Assembly: GCF_004348445.1 (NCBI RefSeq)
Contig: NZ_SMKV01000011.1
Coordinates: 111,517 to 175,516 of the forward strand
Direction: 5' to 3'
Source of the DNA: Saccharopolyspora aridisoli
Lineage (GTDB): Bacteria > Actinomycetota > Actinomycetes > Mycobacteriales > Pseudonocardiaceae
Length of the DNA: 64,000 nucleotides
Shown here: positions 41,006-49,735 of the stretch, in pieces
Numbering within the stretch: the first letter of the stretch is position 1
How the letters are laid out: each line of letters opens with the position of its first letter
Made by a program: the position numbers and the translations under genes
Notes under the pieces: generated by a model
What the model saw: the letters and a program-made list of their open reading frames with translations, nothing else
What the model was told of the DNA's origin: nothing
Database searches by the model: none

Positions 41006-42968
41006 TTTGTTCCCCTCGTTCTCCGGCTGTCCCTTCGGCCAGCGCCGCGTGAACGGTTTCCGCGGTGTTGCGGCCGATCCCGGGTACCGCCACGATGTCC
41101 TCGACCGATGCCTGGCGAAGCTTCTTCACCGAGCCGAAGTGCTTGAGCAGCGCCGCGCGACGAGTCTCGCCCAGACCCGGGATGGCGTCCAATGTGGAGC
41201 TCGTCATCCGCTTGCCGCGCTTGGACCGGTGGTAGCTGATGGCGAAGCGGTGCGCCTCGTCGCGCACCCGCTGCAACAGGTACAGCGCTTCGCTGTTGCG
41301 CGCCAGGATCACCGGATCGGGGTCGGCGGGCAGCCACACCTCTTCGAGCCGCTTGGCCAGGCCGATCACCGCGACGTCGGTGATGCCCATCTCGGTCAGC
41401 GCGTCGGCGGCGGCGTTGGCCTGCGGCCCGCCTCCGTCGATGACCAGCAGGTTCGGCGGGTAGGCGAACTTCTTGGGCCGTCCGGTGTCCGGGTCGATCC
41501 CGGACGGGGCGTCGGCTCCGTCCCCCCTCGCCCCCTCCTTCGCGGTTTCGCTGAGGTAGCGGGCGAACCGGCGGCGCACGACCTCGTCGATCGAGCCGAC
41601 GTCGCCACCTTCGGCGCCTTCCCGGACCTCGAACCGGCGGTACTCGGACTTCCGCGGCACGCCGTCCTCGAAGACCACCAGCGAAGCCACCACGTCGCTG
41701 CCCTGCACGTGGCTGACGTCGATGCACTCGATGCGCAGCGGTGGGGTGTCCAGCGCGAGCGATTCCTGCAGCTCCTGCAGCGCCGCCGAGCGCGCGGTGA
41801 GGTCACCGGCGCGGCGCAGCTTGTACTGCTGGAACGCTTCCTTGGCGTTGCGCTCCACCGTTCCCATCAGCGCACGCTTATCACCGCGCTGCGGAACGCG
41901 CAGGCTGACGCGACTGCCGCGCAGCTCACCGAGCCAGCCGGCGATGGTCTCGGAGTCCTCGGGGAGATCGGGCACCAGCACCTCGCGCGGCACCGGACTG
42001 CCACCGGCGTCGGCCTGATCGGCCAGCGCGGCCTGCTCTCCGTAGAACTGGGTGAGGAACTGCGAGGTGAGCGCGGCGGTGTCGGTCTGCTCGAGCTTGT
42101 CGATCACCCATCCGCGCTGGCCGCGAACACGGCCGCCGCGGATGTGGAAGACCTGCACGGCTGCGGCGAGCTCGTCCTCGGCGAAGGCCACCACGTCGGC
42201 GTCGGTGCCGTCGCCGAGCACCACCGCCTGCTTCTCCATCGCGCGGCGCAGCGCTTCGAGGTCGTCGCGCAGCCTGGCGGCGCGCTCGAACTCCAGCTCC
42301 GCCGAGGCCGCCTGCATCTGCTTGTCGAGCTTGCGCATCAGCTGGTCGGTCTGGCCCGCCAGGAAGTCGCAGAAGTCCTCGACGATCCCGCGGTGCTCCT
42401 CGGCGCTGACCCGGTCCACGCACGGCGCCGAGCACTTGCCGATGTAGCCGAGCAGGCACGGGCGGCCGATCTGCGAGTGCCGCTTGAACACCCCTGCCGA
42501 GCAGGTGCGCGCCGGGAACACCCGCAGCAGCAGGTCGAGGGTCTCGCGGATCGCCCACGCGTGGGCGTAGGGGCCGAAGTAGCGCACGCCGCGCTTGCGC
42601 GGGCCGCGGTAGACGTGCAGCCGCGGGTACTCCTCGTGCAGCGTCACCGCCAGCACCGGGTAGGACTTGTCGTCGCGGTAGCGCACGTTGAACTTCGGGT
42701 CGTACTCCTTGATCCAGGAGTACTCCAGCTGCAGGGCCTCGACCTCGGTGCCCACCACGGTCCACTGCACGCCGGTCGCGGTGGTGACCATCTGCCGGGT
42801 GCGCGGATGCAGCCCGGCGAGGTCGGCGAAGTACGAGGAGAGCCTGCTGCGCAAGCTCTTCGCCTTGCCGACGTAGATCACGCGCCCGGTGGCGTCGTGG
42901 AAGCGGTAGACGCCCGGGGCGTCCGGGATCGTGCCTGGTGCTGGTCGGTAGGTGGACGGGTCGGCCAC
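40998..42968 (-). CDS. uvrC: Excinuclease ABC subunit C
   Basis: 656 aa. The N-terminal GIY-YIG nuclease has [20 protein letters not shown] (18-37), with the catalytic Glu in [11 protein letters not shown]. The UVR motif (about 205-240) contacts UvrB, the RNase H-like second nuclease follows ([21 protein letters not shown]), and C-terminal helix-hairpin-helix motifs complete it ([36 protein letters not shown]). It incises both sides of a lesion in nucleotide excision repair. It is first in the uvrC-rapZ-yvcK-whiA operon. Confidence 0.97.
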   Translation of the reverse strand: MADPSTYRPAPGTIPDAPGVYRFHDATGRVIYVGKAKSLRSRLSSYFADLAGLHPRTRQMVTTATGVQWTVVGTEVEALQLEYSWIKEYDPKFNVRYRDDKSYPVLAVTLHEEYPRLHVYRGPRKRGVRYFGPYAHAWAIRETLDLLLRVFPARTCSAGVFKRHSQIGRPCLLGYIGKCSAPCVDRVSAEEHRGIVEDFCDFLAGQTDQLMRKLDKQMQAASAELEFERAARLRDDLEALRRAMEKQAVVLGDGTDADVVAFAEDELAAAVQVFHIRGGRVRGQRGWVIDKLEQTDTAALTSQFLTQFYGEQAALADQADAGGSPVPREVLVPDLPEDSETIAGWLGELRGSRVSLRVPQRGDKRALMGTVERNAKEAFQQYKLRRAGDLTARSAALQELQESLALDTPPLRIECIDVSHVQGSDVVASLVVFEDGVPRKSEYRRFEVREGAEGGDVGSIDEVVRRRFARYLSETAKEGARGDGADAPSGIDPDTGRPKKFAYPPNLLVIDGGGPQANAAADALTEMGITDVAVIGLAKRLEEVWLPADPDPVILARNSEALYLLQRVRDEAHRFAISYHRSKRGKRMTSSTLDAIPGLGETRRAALLKHFGSVKKLRQASVEDIVAVPGIGRNTAETVHAALAEGTAGERGEQSE

Positions 42969-43086
42969 GCCACCAGCCTACGTGCGAGCCCCGACGCACC
43001 TCGTCGGCGGCCGGTCACCACACCGGGTGCGGTTGCGGGCACACTGGGTGGTCCACGATCTTCGCACGCACCGCCGGGAGGTCACC

Positions 43087-44052
43087 GTGAACTACACCCA
43101 CACCAGTCACGATCGAGGCCCCGATCGATCCGCCCCCGACCGCGCCGCGCTCGCCGAGGTGGGACCGGGCGTGCACGCCTGGGTGCAGCCGGACGGCTCG
43201 TGGTGGATCAACAACGCCGGTGCGGTGATCACCGACGACGGGATCGTGCTGGTGGACACCTGCGCGACCGCGGTGCGAACCCGGCGGTTCCTGGAGGCGG
43301 TCCGCGCGGTGGGCGGCGAGGCGCCGATCCGCTTCGCGGTCAACACGCACCTGCACGGCGACCACACCCACGGCAACGCGCTGCTACCCGATTCCACCGC
43401 GGTGGTGGGGCATCTCGCGACCCGCGACGGCATCCTCGCCGACACCCTGCTCACCGCGACGCCACCGGTCTGGGAACCCGTGCCGCAGTGGGAGATCACC
43501 GAGCACCGCGCACCCTCGGTGGTGCTGCGGGACTCGCTGACCCTGCACGTCGGCGACCGCGCCGTCGAGCTGCACCACCCGGGTTTCGCCGCCCACACGC
43601 CCGGGGACGTCGTCGCGTGGGTGCCGGACGCGGCCGTGCTGTTCAGCGGCGACCTGCTGTTCCACAGCGTGACACCGCTGGTGTTCATGGGTTCGGTGGA
43701 AGGCGCGCTGAAATCCCTGGAATGGCTCGCCGGATTCCGCCCCACCGCGGTTGTTCCGGGCCACGGGCCCACGTTCCCCGGCTCCGCGCTCCCCCGCGTC
43801 CTCGAGGACCACGCGCGCTACTACCGCTTCGTCCTGGACATCGCGCGCAAGGGCCGCACCGACGGGCTCAGCCCGTTGGAGGCCGCGAAGCGCTGCGGCC
43901 TCGGCGAATTCGCGAACTGGCCGGACGCCGAGCGCATCGTGCTCAACCTCCACCGCGCCTACGCCGAGGCCGACGACCGCGACGTGGACCTCACCGAGGC
44001 CTTCGCCGACACCCTCACCTACAACGGCGGGCCCCTGCCGACCCACGTCTAG
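43087..44052 (+). CDS. Metallo-beta-lactamase-fold hydrolase
   Basis: 321 aa from GTG 43087, preceded by GGGAGG. The di-metal motif is THLHGDHTHGN (His88, His90, Asp92, His93), then HTPGDVV (third His), SGDLLF (bridging Asp) and VPGHGPT (last His), so the full binuclear site is present. There is no signal peptide. It resembles the cyclase/PQQ-linked and quorum-lactonase-like branch rather than true beta-lactamases; the substrate is unknown. It is divergent from uvrC across about 118 bp and convergent with a GH172-type gene, with repeat copy E between them. Confidence 0.85.
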   Translation: MNYTHTSHDRGPDRSAPDRAALAEVGPGVHAWVQPDGSWWINNAGAVITDDGIVLVDTCATAVRTRRFLEAVRAVGGEAPIRFAVNTHLHGDHTHGNALLPDSTAVVGHLATRDGILADTLLTATPPVWEPVPQWEITEHRAPSVVLRDSLTLHVGDRAVELHHPGFAAHTPGDVVAWVPDAAVLFSGDLLFHSVTPLVFMGSVEGALKSLEWLAGFRPTAVVPGHGPTFPGSALPRVLEDHARYYRFVLDIARKGRTDGLSPLEAAKRCGLGEFANWPDAERIVLNLHRAYAEADDRDVDLTEAFADTLTYNGGPLPTHV

Positions 44053-44060
44053 GAACTGGG

Positions 44061-44216
44061 AGTGCGGTCCCCAGGAGCGGAACCCGAGCGGCTCCGCGGA
44101 CTCCGTGCGCCGCTCCTCGTGCAGGTCTGATCGACGGCGTCGCGGCGCACTCGCCACGAAGCCGCTGCTGTGCCGGTTGCTCGGGTGGTGGAAGGAGAAC
44201 GCGGCTCCGCGGCGTC
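44061..44216 (-). repeat. Dispersed intergenic element (copy E, reverse orientation)
   Basis: On the plus strand it starts with AGCGGAACCCGAGCGGCTCC, the complement of the 3' end of the element. It contains TGCCGGTTGCTCGGGTGG, the complement of the conserved 5' block. The hairpin CGCGG-CT-CCGCG (44200-44211) takes the place of the small 5' hairpin. The inner stem GTGCGCCG (44105-44112) with CGGCGCAC (44143-44150) is perfect but unrelated in sequence to that of copy D. The main stem is weak here. Confidence 0.75.
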
Positions 44217-44228
44217 CTTGAAGACCGC

Positions 44229-45308
44229 TCAGAGCTGGCGCGGGAGGCGTTCGGCGACCGGGGCGAGGGTGACCGGGAGCGCCGGGAGGGTTTGGTACCA
44301 GTAGGCCGTCGAGGAGACGTCGTCCGAGCGCTTGTTGGCGTGGCCGTGCTCGATGGTCGCCCTGATGGAGCGGTCGAAGACGATCGGGTCCTCGACGTGG
44401 AAGCGGTAGTAGGAGACCTGACCGCTCCAGTTCTCGCCGCCAGCCATCGTGATCCCGTGGTAGGGCCCGTGGAACTCCTGGTCCGGGCACCACGCGGTGT
44501 TGAAGTAGTCCTCGGTCCCGGTGCCGTGCAGGCGGGGCGGCCAGGGTTCTCCGTCGATGAAGAACATGTCGTCGCCTTCGCCGTACCAGTTCCACTCGGT
44601 GGTCTCGCGCAGGTTGTGCACGTTGAGCACGGTGCCGACGTAGTGCCCGCGTCCTTCGGCCTCCAGCATCACGAAGTTGCCCGCGCCGTCGGTGTTGTGG
44701 CCGCCGAAGAGGAACTCCTCGTTGGTCTGGTCGCCCTGCGGGACGCCGTCGGTGGGGTTCTGCCGCCGCCACTGGGCGTGGAAGTAGGCCAGTTCGGGGT
44801 CGGCTTCGCCGTAGCTCTCGTAGTCGACGTAGAAGTAGAACGTCACGGGTTTGACGGTCATCTCGCTGATCAGCTCGACGCGGGCGCGGCCGGCGAAGGG
44901 CATCGCGAACCAGCAGTTGAAGCCCTTGCCGTCCTGCGGGCTCATCTGCAGCGGCGCGGAGCTGAAGTTGGCGCTGTGGGCGTGGCCGACGCCGAAGAAG
45001 TCGCCCAGCGGCACCAGCACGGCCGGGTGCGGCTGGTCGTCCCAGGTGATGCGCAGGACGAGCCGTCGCAGGTGGTCGGCTTCCAGCTCGACCGGTTCAC
45101 CGACGTGGTCGAGTGCGACGGTGCACCAGATGTGGGTGATCACCCCGGGCCCGGTGATGTCGGCGAGCAGCCGCGTCTCGCCGGGCATGACGCGCACGTT
45201 GTCCTGGTTGCCGCCGGAGGTGTCCCAGCTCGACACCCTGCCGCGGCGCGTGGCGCGCAGCCGCGGCAGGTCCCTCAGACTGCTCCCGAAATCCCCGTAA
45301 CCGGCCAC
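44229..45308 (-). CDS. DUF2961/GH172-type glycoside hydrolase
   Basis: 359 aa, a jelly-roll DUF2961 protein. Diagnostic parts are the N-terminal SSWDTSGGNQDNVRV, GPGVITHIWCTV, PLGDFFGVGHA and, near residue 270, HGTGTEDYFNTAWCP, with the Glu that corresponds to a catalytic acidic residue in GH172. Characterised GH172 enzymes include difructose-anhydride-forming and D-arabinofuranoside-cleaving members. The latter is attractive in a lineage with arabinan or lipoglycan walls, but no signal peptide is visible and the substrate is unproven. Single gene, ending against repeat copy E. Confidence 0.82.
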   Translation of the reverse strand: MAGYGDFGSSLRDLPRLRATRRGRVSSWDTSGGNQDNVRVMPGETRLLADITGPGVITHIWCTVALDHVGEPVELEADHLRRLVLRITWDDQPHPAVLVPLGDFFGVGHAHSANFSSAPLQMSPQDGKGFNCWFAMPFAGRARVELISEMTVKPVTFYFYVDYESYGEADPELAYFHAQWRRQNPTDGVPQGDQTNEEFLFGGHNTDGAGNFVMLEAEGRGHYVGTVLNVHNLRETTEWNWYGEGDDMFFIDGEPWPPRLHGTGTEDYFNTAWCPDQEFHGPYHGITMAGGENWSGQVSYYRFHVEDPIVFDRSIRATIEHGHANKRSDDVSSTAYWYQTLPALPVTLAPVAERLPRQL

Positions 45309-45383
45309 AGTGGCTCCCCCATCAGCAGGCAGCGGTGTCGTTGATCACTGTCTACCATCCCGGGCGGCCTCAGCGGCCGGGTT

Positions 45384-46406
45384 TCACGAAGTCGGCGGCG
45401 TGTAGTTCTCGATGCGACGCAACAGCTTCCGGATGCGGGCGCCGTAGATCGGCGAGAGGGCGTACCCCGGGTAGCTGGCGAACCAGCTGGCGCTGCCGAG
45501 GCTGACGGCGTCGGCACCGGCCCAGAAGTACTCGCGGCAGTCGTCGAAGCTGCGGATGCCGCCGGTGGCGATGATCGGCAGGGTCACCTCAGCGTCGCGC
45601 AGTTCCTTGACCACCCGCAGCCCGATCGGCTTGATCGCGCGACCGGACAGACCGCCGAAGCCGTTGTTGAGCAGCGGGGTTCCGGTCTCCGGGTCGAGGC
45701 GCAGGCCCTTCACGGTGTTGATCGCGGTCAGCGCGGACACGCCGTGCTTGGCGGCGAGGCGCGCGTGGCCGATGTAGTCGTAGTCGGGCGAGAGCTTGAG
45801 GATCACCGGGTGGTCGCTGCGCGGCACGGCCTCGGCCAGCACCGATTCGATGATCTGGTTGAAGTCGAAGTTGACGTTGTGGCAGGAGACGTTGAACTCC
45901 AGCGCCGCGATCTCGCCGACCGGAACGGCGGCGTTGACCTTGTCGACCAGCGTCACGAACTCCTCGGCGGAGAAGCCGCCGACGGACATGATCGTGTTCT
46001 GCGCGCGGGTGCGCGGGTAGTAGTCGCGCAGGTAGGCGTCGATGCCGACGTTGCACCAGCCGAAGGCGTTGAGCCAGCCGCCGTCGACCTGCCGCAGGGC
46101 CTGCCCGTAGCGCTTGAGCAGACTGGGCAGCTCGCGCAGCTCCCAGTCGTCCTTGGTGGTGAAGTGGCCTTCCCGCGGTTCGACGGTGACCGTGCGGGTG
46201 GTGACGGCGCCGAAGCGCTCCAGCGGCACGAAGTTCGAGATGGGGCTCATGCCGTAGGCCATGACCTTGGCGTTGGACACGCCGTAGCCGAGCAGGCTGG
46301 ACGAGGTGACCAGGCGGTTGCGCAGCTTGATGTCACCGAGCCGCACACCAGGTTCGGCGCTGTCGTCGCGCACCAACCGAAGGTTGCGCTCCTGGGCCAA
46401 GCTCAC
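45384..46406 (-). CDS. Dihydroorotate dehydrogenase-like flavoprotein
   Basis: 340 aa from GTG 46406, five bases after AGGAGG; a longer open frame upstream lacks a ribosome-binding site. It is an FMN-binding TIM barrel of the DHOD/dihydropyrimidine dehydrogenase group. LEFNVSCHN (about 175-183) occupies the active-site loop, NTVKGLRLD follows, and the phosphate-binding end reads ATGGIRSFDD and GADAVSLGSAS. It differs from canonical PyrD in its N-terminus (SSSLLGYGVSNAKVMAYG) and has no pyrimidine genes around it. It may be a specialised oxidoreductase. Confidence 0.7.
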   Translation of the reverse strand: MSLAQERNLRLVRDDSAEPGVRLGDIKLRNRLVTSSSLLGYGVSNAKVMAYGMSPISNFVPLERFGAVTTRTVTVEPREGHFTTKDDWELRELPSLLKRYGQALRQVDGGWLNAFGWCNVGIDAYLRDYYPRTRAQNTIMSVGGFSAEEFVTLVDKVNAAVPVGEIAALEFNVSCHNVNFDFNQIIESVLAEAVPRSDHPVILKLSPDYDYIGHARLAAKHGVSALTAINTVKGLRLDPETGTPLLNNGFGGLSGRAIKPIGLRVVKELRDAEVTLPIIATGGIRSFDDCREYFWAGADAVSLGSASWFASYPGYALSPIYGARIRKLLRRIENYTPPTS

Positions 46407-46553
46407 GATCTCCTCCTGCGGCACCCCGGTCGGCCCCGATGACCGACGAACGGCCGCGGCCCGTGCGCCGCCGACCGACCACCGCCCATTGTCCCCCACG
46501 ACCGGCGATGTCCCCATGCGGGTTCGCACACAGTCCCCGGAGCGCGTTTGCTC

Positions 46554-46576
46554 ATCGAACGCTGATCATGTTCGAT
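46554..46576 (+). promoter_or_regulatory. Operator-like inverted repeat upstream of the DeoR gene
   Basis: ATCGAAC (46554-46560) and GTTCGAT (46570-46576) are perfect 7-bp arms around 9 bases, ending seven bases before the GTG start. TTCGATTGAACA next to it fits the tract of TTCGA-like sites bound by DeoR repressors. It lies in the divergent region with the dihydroorotate-dehydrogenase-like gene and may control both. Confidence 0.5.
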
Positions 46577-46583
46577 TGAACAC

Positions 46584-47339
46584 GTGGAGAGTTCAGAACG
46601 GAGCCAAATCATCATCGAACGGCTTCGCCAGGCCGAACGGGTGACGGTCGCCGAGCTGGCGGCGGCGACCAGCTGCTCGGAGATGACCATCCGCCGCGAC
46701 CTCGACCAGCTCGCCGAGGAAGGCGTGCTGCGGCGGGTGCGCGGCGGCGCGGTGAGCTTCCTGCGAGGCCAGTCCGCCCCGTTCTCGCTGCGGGAACGCG
46801 ACTCGGTGGAGGTCAAGCGCAGGCTGGCCGTCGAGGTGGAGTCGCTGATCGCCGACGGCGAGTCGGTCATCCTCGACAGCGGCTCCACGACCCGGGAGGT
46901 CGCGCGGCGCCTGGCCGAGCGCCGGGTCACCGCGATCCCGCTGGACATGCACGCGGCGAACGCCCTGTCCAACGCCGCCGAGGTGACCCTGCTGCTGCCT
47001 GGTGGCAGGGCGAGGCCGGGCGAGCTGTCCTTCGTCGGCCACCTGACTGGGACATCGCTGCGCGCGCTGCGGGTCGACACCACCGTGCTCGGGGTGTGCG
47101 GCCTGTCGGCGGAGCGCGGCTTGACCGCGCACGACCTGGAGGAGGTCCCGATCAAGAACGCGGCAGCGGACGCGGCGCAGCGCGTCATCGCGGTGTGCCA
47201 CGGTGCCAAGTTCGCCCGCACCGGGCTGGGTTTCGTGTGCCCGGTGACGAGCCTGGACGTTGTGGTGACCGACGGCAGCGCGCCCACCGAGATGCTCGCG
47301 GAGCTGGAGGCAGCCGGAGTGGAGGTCCGCGTTGTCTGA
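46584..47339 (+). CDS. DeoR family transcriptional regulator
   Basis: 251 aa. The N-terminal helix-turn-helix is VTVAELAAATSCSEMTIRRDLDQL (about 18-41), followed by the wing GVLRRVRGGAV. The C-terminal DeoRC domain (about 75-235) has ILDSGSTTREVARRL, binding a sugar phosphate by family analogy, and FVCPVTSLDVVVTDGSAP. It probably represses the MFS transporter whose TTG start overlaps its end by 8 bp, with the inducer being that transporter's phosphorylated substrate. Confidence 0.9.
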   Translation: MESSERSQIIIERLRQAERVTVAELAAATSCSEMTIRRDLDQLAEEGVLRRVRGGAVSFLRGQSAPFSLRERDSVEVKRRLAVEVESLIADGESVILDSGSTTREVARRLAERRVTAIPLDMHAANALSNAAEVTLLLPGGRARPGELSFVGHLTGTSLRALRVDTTVLGVCGLSAERGLTAHDLEEVPIKNAAADAAQRVIAVCHGAKFARTGLGFVCPVTSLDVVVTDGSAPTEMLAELEAAGVEVRVV

Positions 47340-48501
47340 CACGCTCTCCGCGCCAGCCGTTGCCGACCGCCGCGCTCGCTGGGGAGTGATCGGCTACTTC
47401 GTGGCCACGGGCGCCGCGCTGGGCACCTGGACCTCGCGGATCCCGGCGATCAAGCAGGACCTGGAGCTCGACGCAGGCCAGGTGACGGTGGCGCTGTTCG
47501 CGATCGCCGTGGGCTCGGTGCTGGCGATGCAGGTCGTCGGGCACCTCGCCGACCGCTTCGGCAGCGCCCGCGTGCTCGGGCCCGCCGGGCTGGCGATGGC
47601 CGCGAGCCTGCTGGTGCCGGGTTGCGCGGGTTCCCTGCCGGTGCTGGTGGGCGGCCTGGTGCTGTTCGGCGCCGGGCACGGCGTGGTGGACGTCGCGATG
47701 AACGCGCACGCGATGCAGGTGCAGCGGCGCTACTCCCGGCCCATCGTGATCACCTTCCACGCGCTGTTCAGCGTCGGCGGTCTGCTCGGATCCGGCGTCG
47801 GGGCGGTGGCCGCGCAGCTGAGCACGCCGGTGTCGCTGCACTTCACGCTGGCCGCGGTCGCGCTGGCGCTGCTGGTGGAGACCTCGCGCCGGCGGCTGCT
47901 GCCCGCCGAACCGCACGAGGCGGCCGAGCGGAGCCGTGCTCGCGGCATCTCGCCGGCGATCCTGCTGCTGGGCGTCCTGGCGTTCAGCTGCTCGCTGGGC
48001 GAGGGTTCGATGGCCGACTGGTCACCGCTGTACCTGCACGACGAGCTGCGGACGAACCCGGCGATCGCGGCCGTCGGCTACGCGGTGTTCTCCACGATGA
48101 TGGCGATCTGCCGCTTCCTCGGCGACCACCTGGTGGCCCGCTTCGGCCCGGTCGTCCTGGTCCGCACCTGCGGTCTGATCGCGGGTGTCGGCATGGGCGC
48201 AGGACTGCTGGCACATCACCCGGTGGCGGCGATCATCGGCTTCGCGCTGTTCGGCATAGGCTTGTCCTGCATCATCCCGCAGGTCTTCAGCGCTGCCGGT
48301 TCCCGGGACCCTGCCCGAGCGGGCCGCGACCTCGCCCAGGTCAGCACCCTCGGCTACGGCGGTCTGCTGGCCGGGCCGGTCGTCATCGGCGTCATCACCC
48401 ACTGGACCGACCTCACCACAGCCCTCCTCATCCCGGCCGCGTTGGCCCTCGTGGTGGCCCTCGCAGCCCCGATCGTCCGCCCCCGCCCCGAGGGGTTGTG
48501 A
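47332..48501 (+). CDS. MFS transporter
   Basis: 389 aa with 12 predicted membrane helices and a central cytoplasmic loop (about 185-205). The helix 2-3 motif HLADRFGSARVLG is the MFS G-X-L-A-D-R-x-G-x-R signature, and SRIPAIKQDLELD at helix 1-2 is typical of the YbjJ-like sugar/drug branch. The start is TTG 47332, inside the end of the DeoR gene, with no independent ribosome-binding site, so translation is coupled. The substrate is probably a sugar or nucleoside, from the DeoR partner. Confidence 0.85.
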   Translation: MSDTLSAPAVADRRARWGVIGYFVATGAALGTWTSRIPAIKQDLELDAGQVTVALFAIAVGSVLAMQVVGHLADRFGSARVLGPAGLAMAASLLVPGCAGSLPVLVGGLVLFGAGHGVVDVAMNAHAMQVQRRYSRPIVITFHALFSVGGLLGSGVGAVAAQLSTPVSLHFTLAAVALALLVETSRRRLLPAEPHEAAERSRARGISPAILLLGVLAFSCSLGEGSMADWSPLYLHDELRTNPAIAAVGYAVFSTMMAICRFLGDHLVARFGPVVLVRTCGLIAGVGMGAGLLAHHPVAAIIGFALFGIGLSCIIPQVFSAAGSRDPARAGRDLAQVSTLGYGGLLAGPVVIGVITHWTDLTTALLIPAALALVVALAAPIVRPRPEGL

Positions 48502-48573
48502 CCGGATTTCAATGGAACTCGGGTCCCCGATTTCAATGGAGATCCGGGTCATGAGCCATTGGAATCCGGTCAC
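48498..48573 (+). terminator. Terminator with two alternative 5' arms after the MFS gene
   Basis: GTGACCGGATTTCAATGG (48498-48515) pairs with CCATTGGAATCCGGTCAC (48556-48573), 18 positions with one wobble, and begins in the stop codon. The core GATTTCAATGGA occurs again at 48529-48540, so the same 3' arm can form a second, shorter hairpin. Confidence 0.65.
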
Positions 48574-48661
48574 CTCAGGGGGCGGGTGGGGCGGCGTGCC
48601 GTGGGCATCGGGTGCGACCACAATGGTCGGTGAACGTTTCCGAACTTCTAGGAGCACTTTC

Positions 48662-49036
48662 GTGAGCAACGAGAAGCCCGTCGTCGAGGCCCCCACCGGC
48701 GAGCCGCCGGCAGACCTGGTGATCGAGGACCTCATCGTCGGCGACGGCGCGGAGGCCAAGGCCGGTGACAAGGTGGCCGCGCACTACGTGGGCATTTCGC
48801 ACAGCACCGGCGAGGAGTTCGACGCCAGCTGGAACCGCGGCACGCCGCTGGAGCTCCAGCTCGGCGCCGGCATGGTCATCGAGGGCTGGGACCGCGGCCT
48901 GCAGGGCATGAAGGTCGGCGGTCGCCGTCGCCTGTCCATCCCGCCGCACATGGGCTACGGCCCGCGCGGCGTCCCGGGCGTCATCGCCCCCAACGAGACC
49001 CTCATCTTCGTCTGCGACCTCGTCTCCGCAGGCTGA
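48662..49036 (+). CDS. FKBP-type peptidyl-prolyl cis-trans isomerase
   Basis: 124 aa from GTG 48662, after AGGAGC. It is a single cytoplasmic FKBP domain: KVAAHYVGISHSTGEEFDAS, then GAGMVIEGWDRGLQGMKVGG and a closing LIFVCDLV strand. The aromatic pocket residues (Tyr, Phe, Trp, Phe) are present, so it should be active and could bind FK506-type macrolides. It is a stand-alone folding helper between the MFS terminator and a duplicated noncoding segment. Confidence 0.93.
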   Translation: MSNEKPVVEAPTGEPPADLVIEDLIVGDGAEAKAGDKVAAHYVGISHSTGEEFDASWNRGTPLELQLGAGMVIEGWDRGLQGMKVGGRRRLSIPPHMGYGPRGVPGVIAPNETLIFVCDLVSAG

Positions 49037-49040
49037 CGCC

Positions 49041-49265
49041 CCAACGACCCGGATCACCCAGGCGTTCAGGTCCCAGATCACGGCGGTGATCCGGGTTCCT
49101 CCCGCACCGGGACCCGGATGGCGGACGACGTGAGACCCCGGTGATCACCACGATCACCGGGGTCTCACCACTCCGAGATCCGGACGCCAACGACCAGGTA
49201 CCGGCACACCGCGGCAATCCGGGTTCTTCCCGCACCGGGACCGGGTGCGGATGTGGGAAAACCCG
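49041..49265. repeat. Degenerate tandem duplication downstream of the FKBP gene
   Basis: Two 26-base segments, 49089-49114 and 49217-49242, differ at one position (shared core CCGCACCGGGACC). CCAACGACC also recurs at 49041 and 49187. Together they indicate two degenerate units of about 130-145 bp, with the strong palindrome at 49130-49168 between them. No gene is present. Confidence 0.6.
49130..49168. terminator. Bidirectional terminator between FKBP and rib operon
   Basis: GTGAGACCCCGGTGATC (49130-49146) and GATCACCGGGGTCTCAC (49152-49168) form a perfect 17-bp stem with a 5-nt loop, between the convergent FKBP and PH-domain genes. Confidence 0.85.
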
Positions 49266-49297
49266 TGTTCTCGCAGATCACCGGGCGGGTTCCGGGG

Positions 49298-49735
49298 TTA
49301 AGCGTCGACTGTGCGGCGGAGTTCTCGTAGGCGGCGCATTGCGATGACCGCGTGGTCGCCGTCGGTGGCCTGGACCGCCATGATCGGGACGTACTCGTCC
49401 TCGGGCAGTTCCACCCGCGCCCACGGGGCTCCGTCGGGGAAGGTGACGCCCTGCACCAGCTGCCACGGGATGCGCTGGGTGCCGATGATGTTGCGGACCT
49501 CCAGGCCGTCGGCGTCCGCGCGCAGCCGCGGCCTGGTCAGCAGCATCACGCCGGAGGCCAGCAGCAGGCCGAGCACACCCATCGCGATCTGGTCCGAGAG
49601 GTTGAACACCACACCGGTCGGGGTGCTCCGCAGCAGCGTTCCGACCAGCGCGAACACCACGACCAGCAGGACCGCGATCGGGATCGCCACCCGGCGCACC
49701 TTGCGCGGCCGGACCACCACGGCTTCGGCGCTCAC
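49298..49735 (-). CDS. Membrane-anchored PH-domain protein
   Basis: 145 aa from GTG 49735, which overlaps the ribH stop. Two membrane helices (about 15-35 and 48-66) are followed by a small PH-like (bPH_6 type) domain with RADADGLEVRNIIGTQRIPWQLVQGV and a C-terminal basic helix. Genes of this type sit directly after ribH in mycobacteria (Rv1417 position). The function is unknown; the conserved linkage to ribH may reflect expression rather than riboflavin metabolism. Confidence 0.8.
   Translation of the reverse strand: MSAEAVVVRPRKVRRVAIPIAVLLVVVFALVGTLLRSTPTGVVFNLSDQIAMGVLGLLLASGVMLLTRPRLRADADGLEVRNIIGTQRIPWQLVQGVTFPDGAPWARVELPEDEYVPIMAVQATDGDHAVIAMRRLRELRRTVDA

Noticed and set aside
43087..44052. 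True beta-lactamase (antibiotic resistance)
   Set aside because: It has the HxHxDH metal site but no signal peptide and no B1-B3 lactamase active-site context. The later motifs (VPGHGPT, PLVFMGS) fit general MBL-fold hydrolases.
40764..45344. 1526-codon plus-strand open frame spanning rapZ to GH172
   Set aside because: It is an artefact of high GC: it is antisense to rapZ, uvrC and GH172 and out of frame with the MBL gene.
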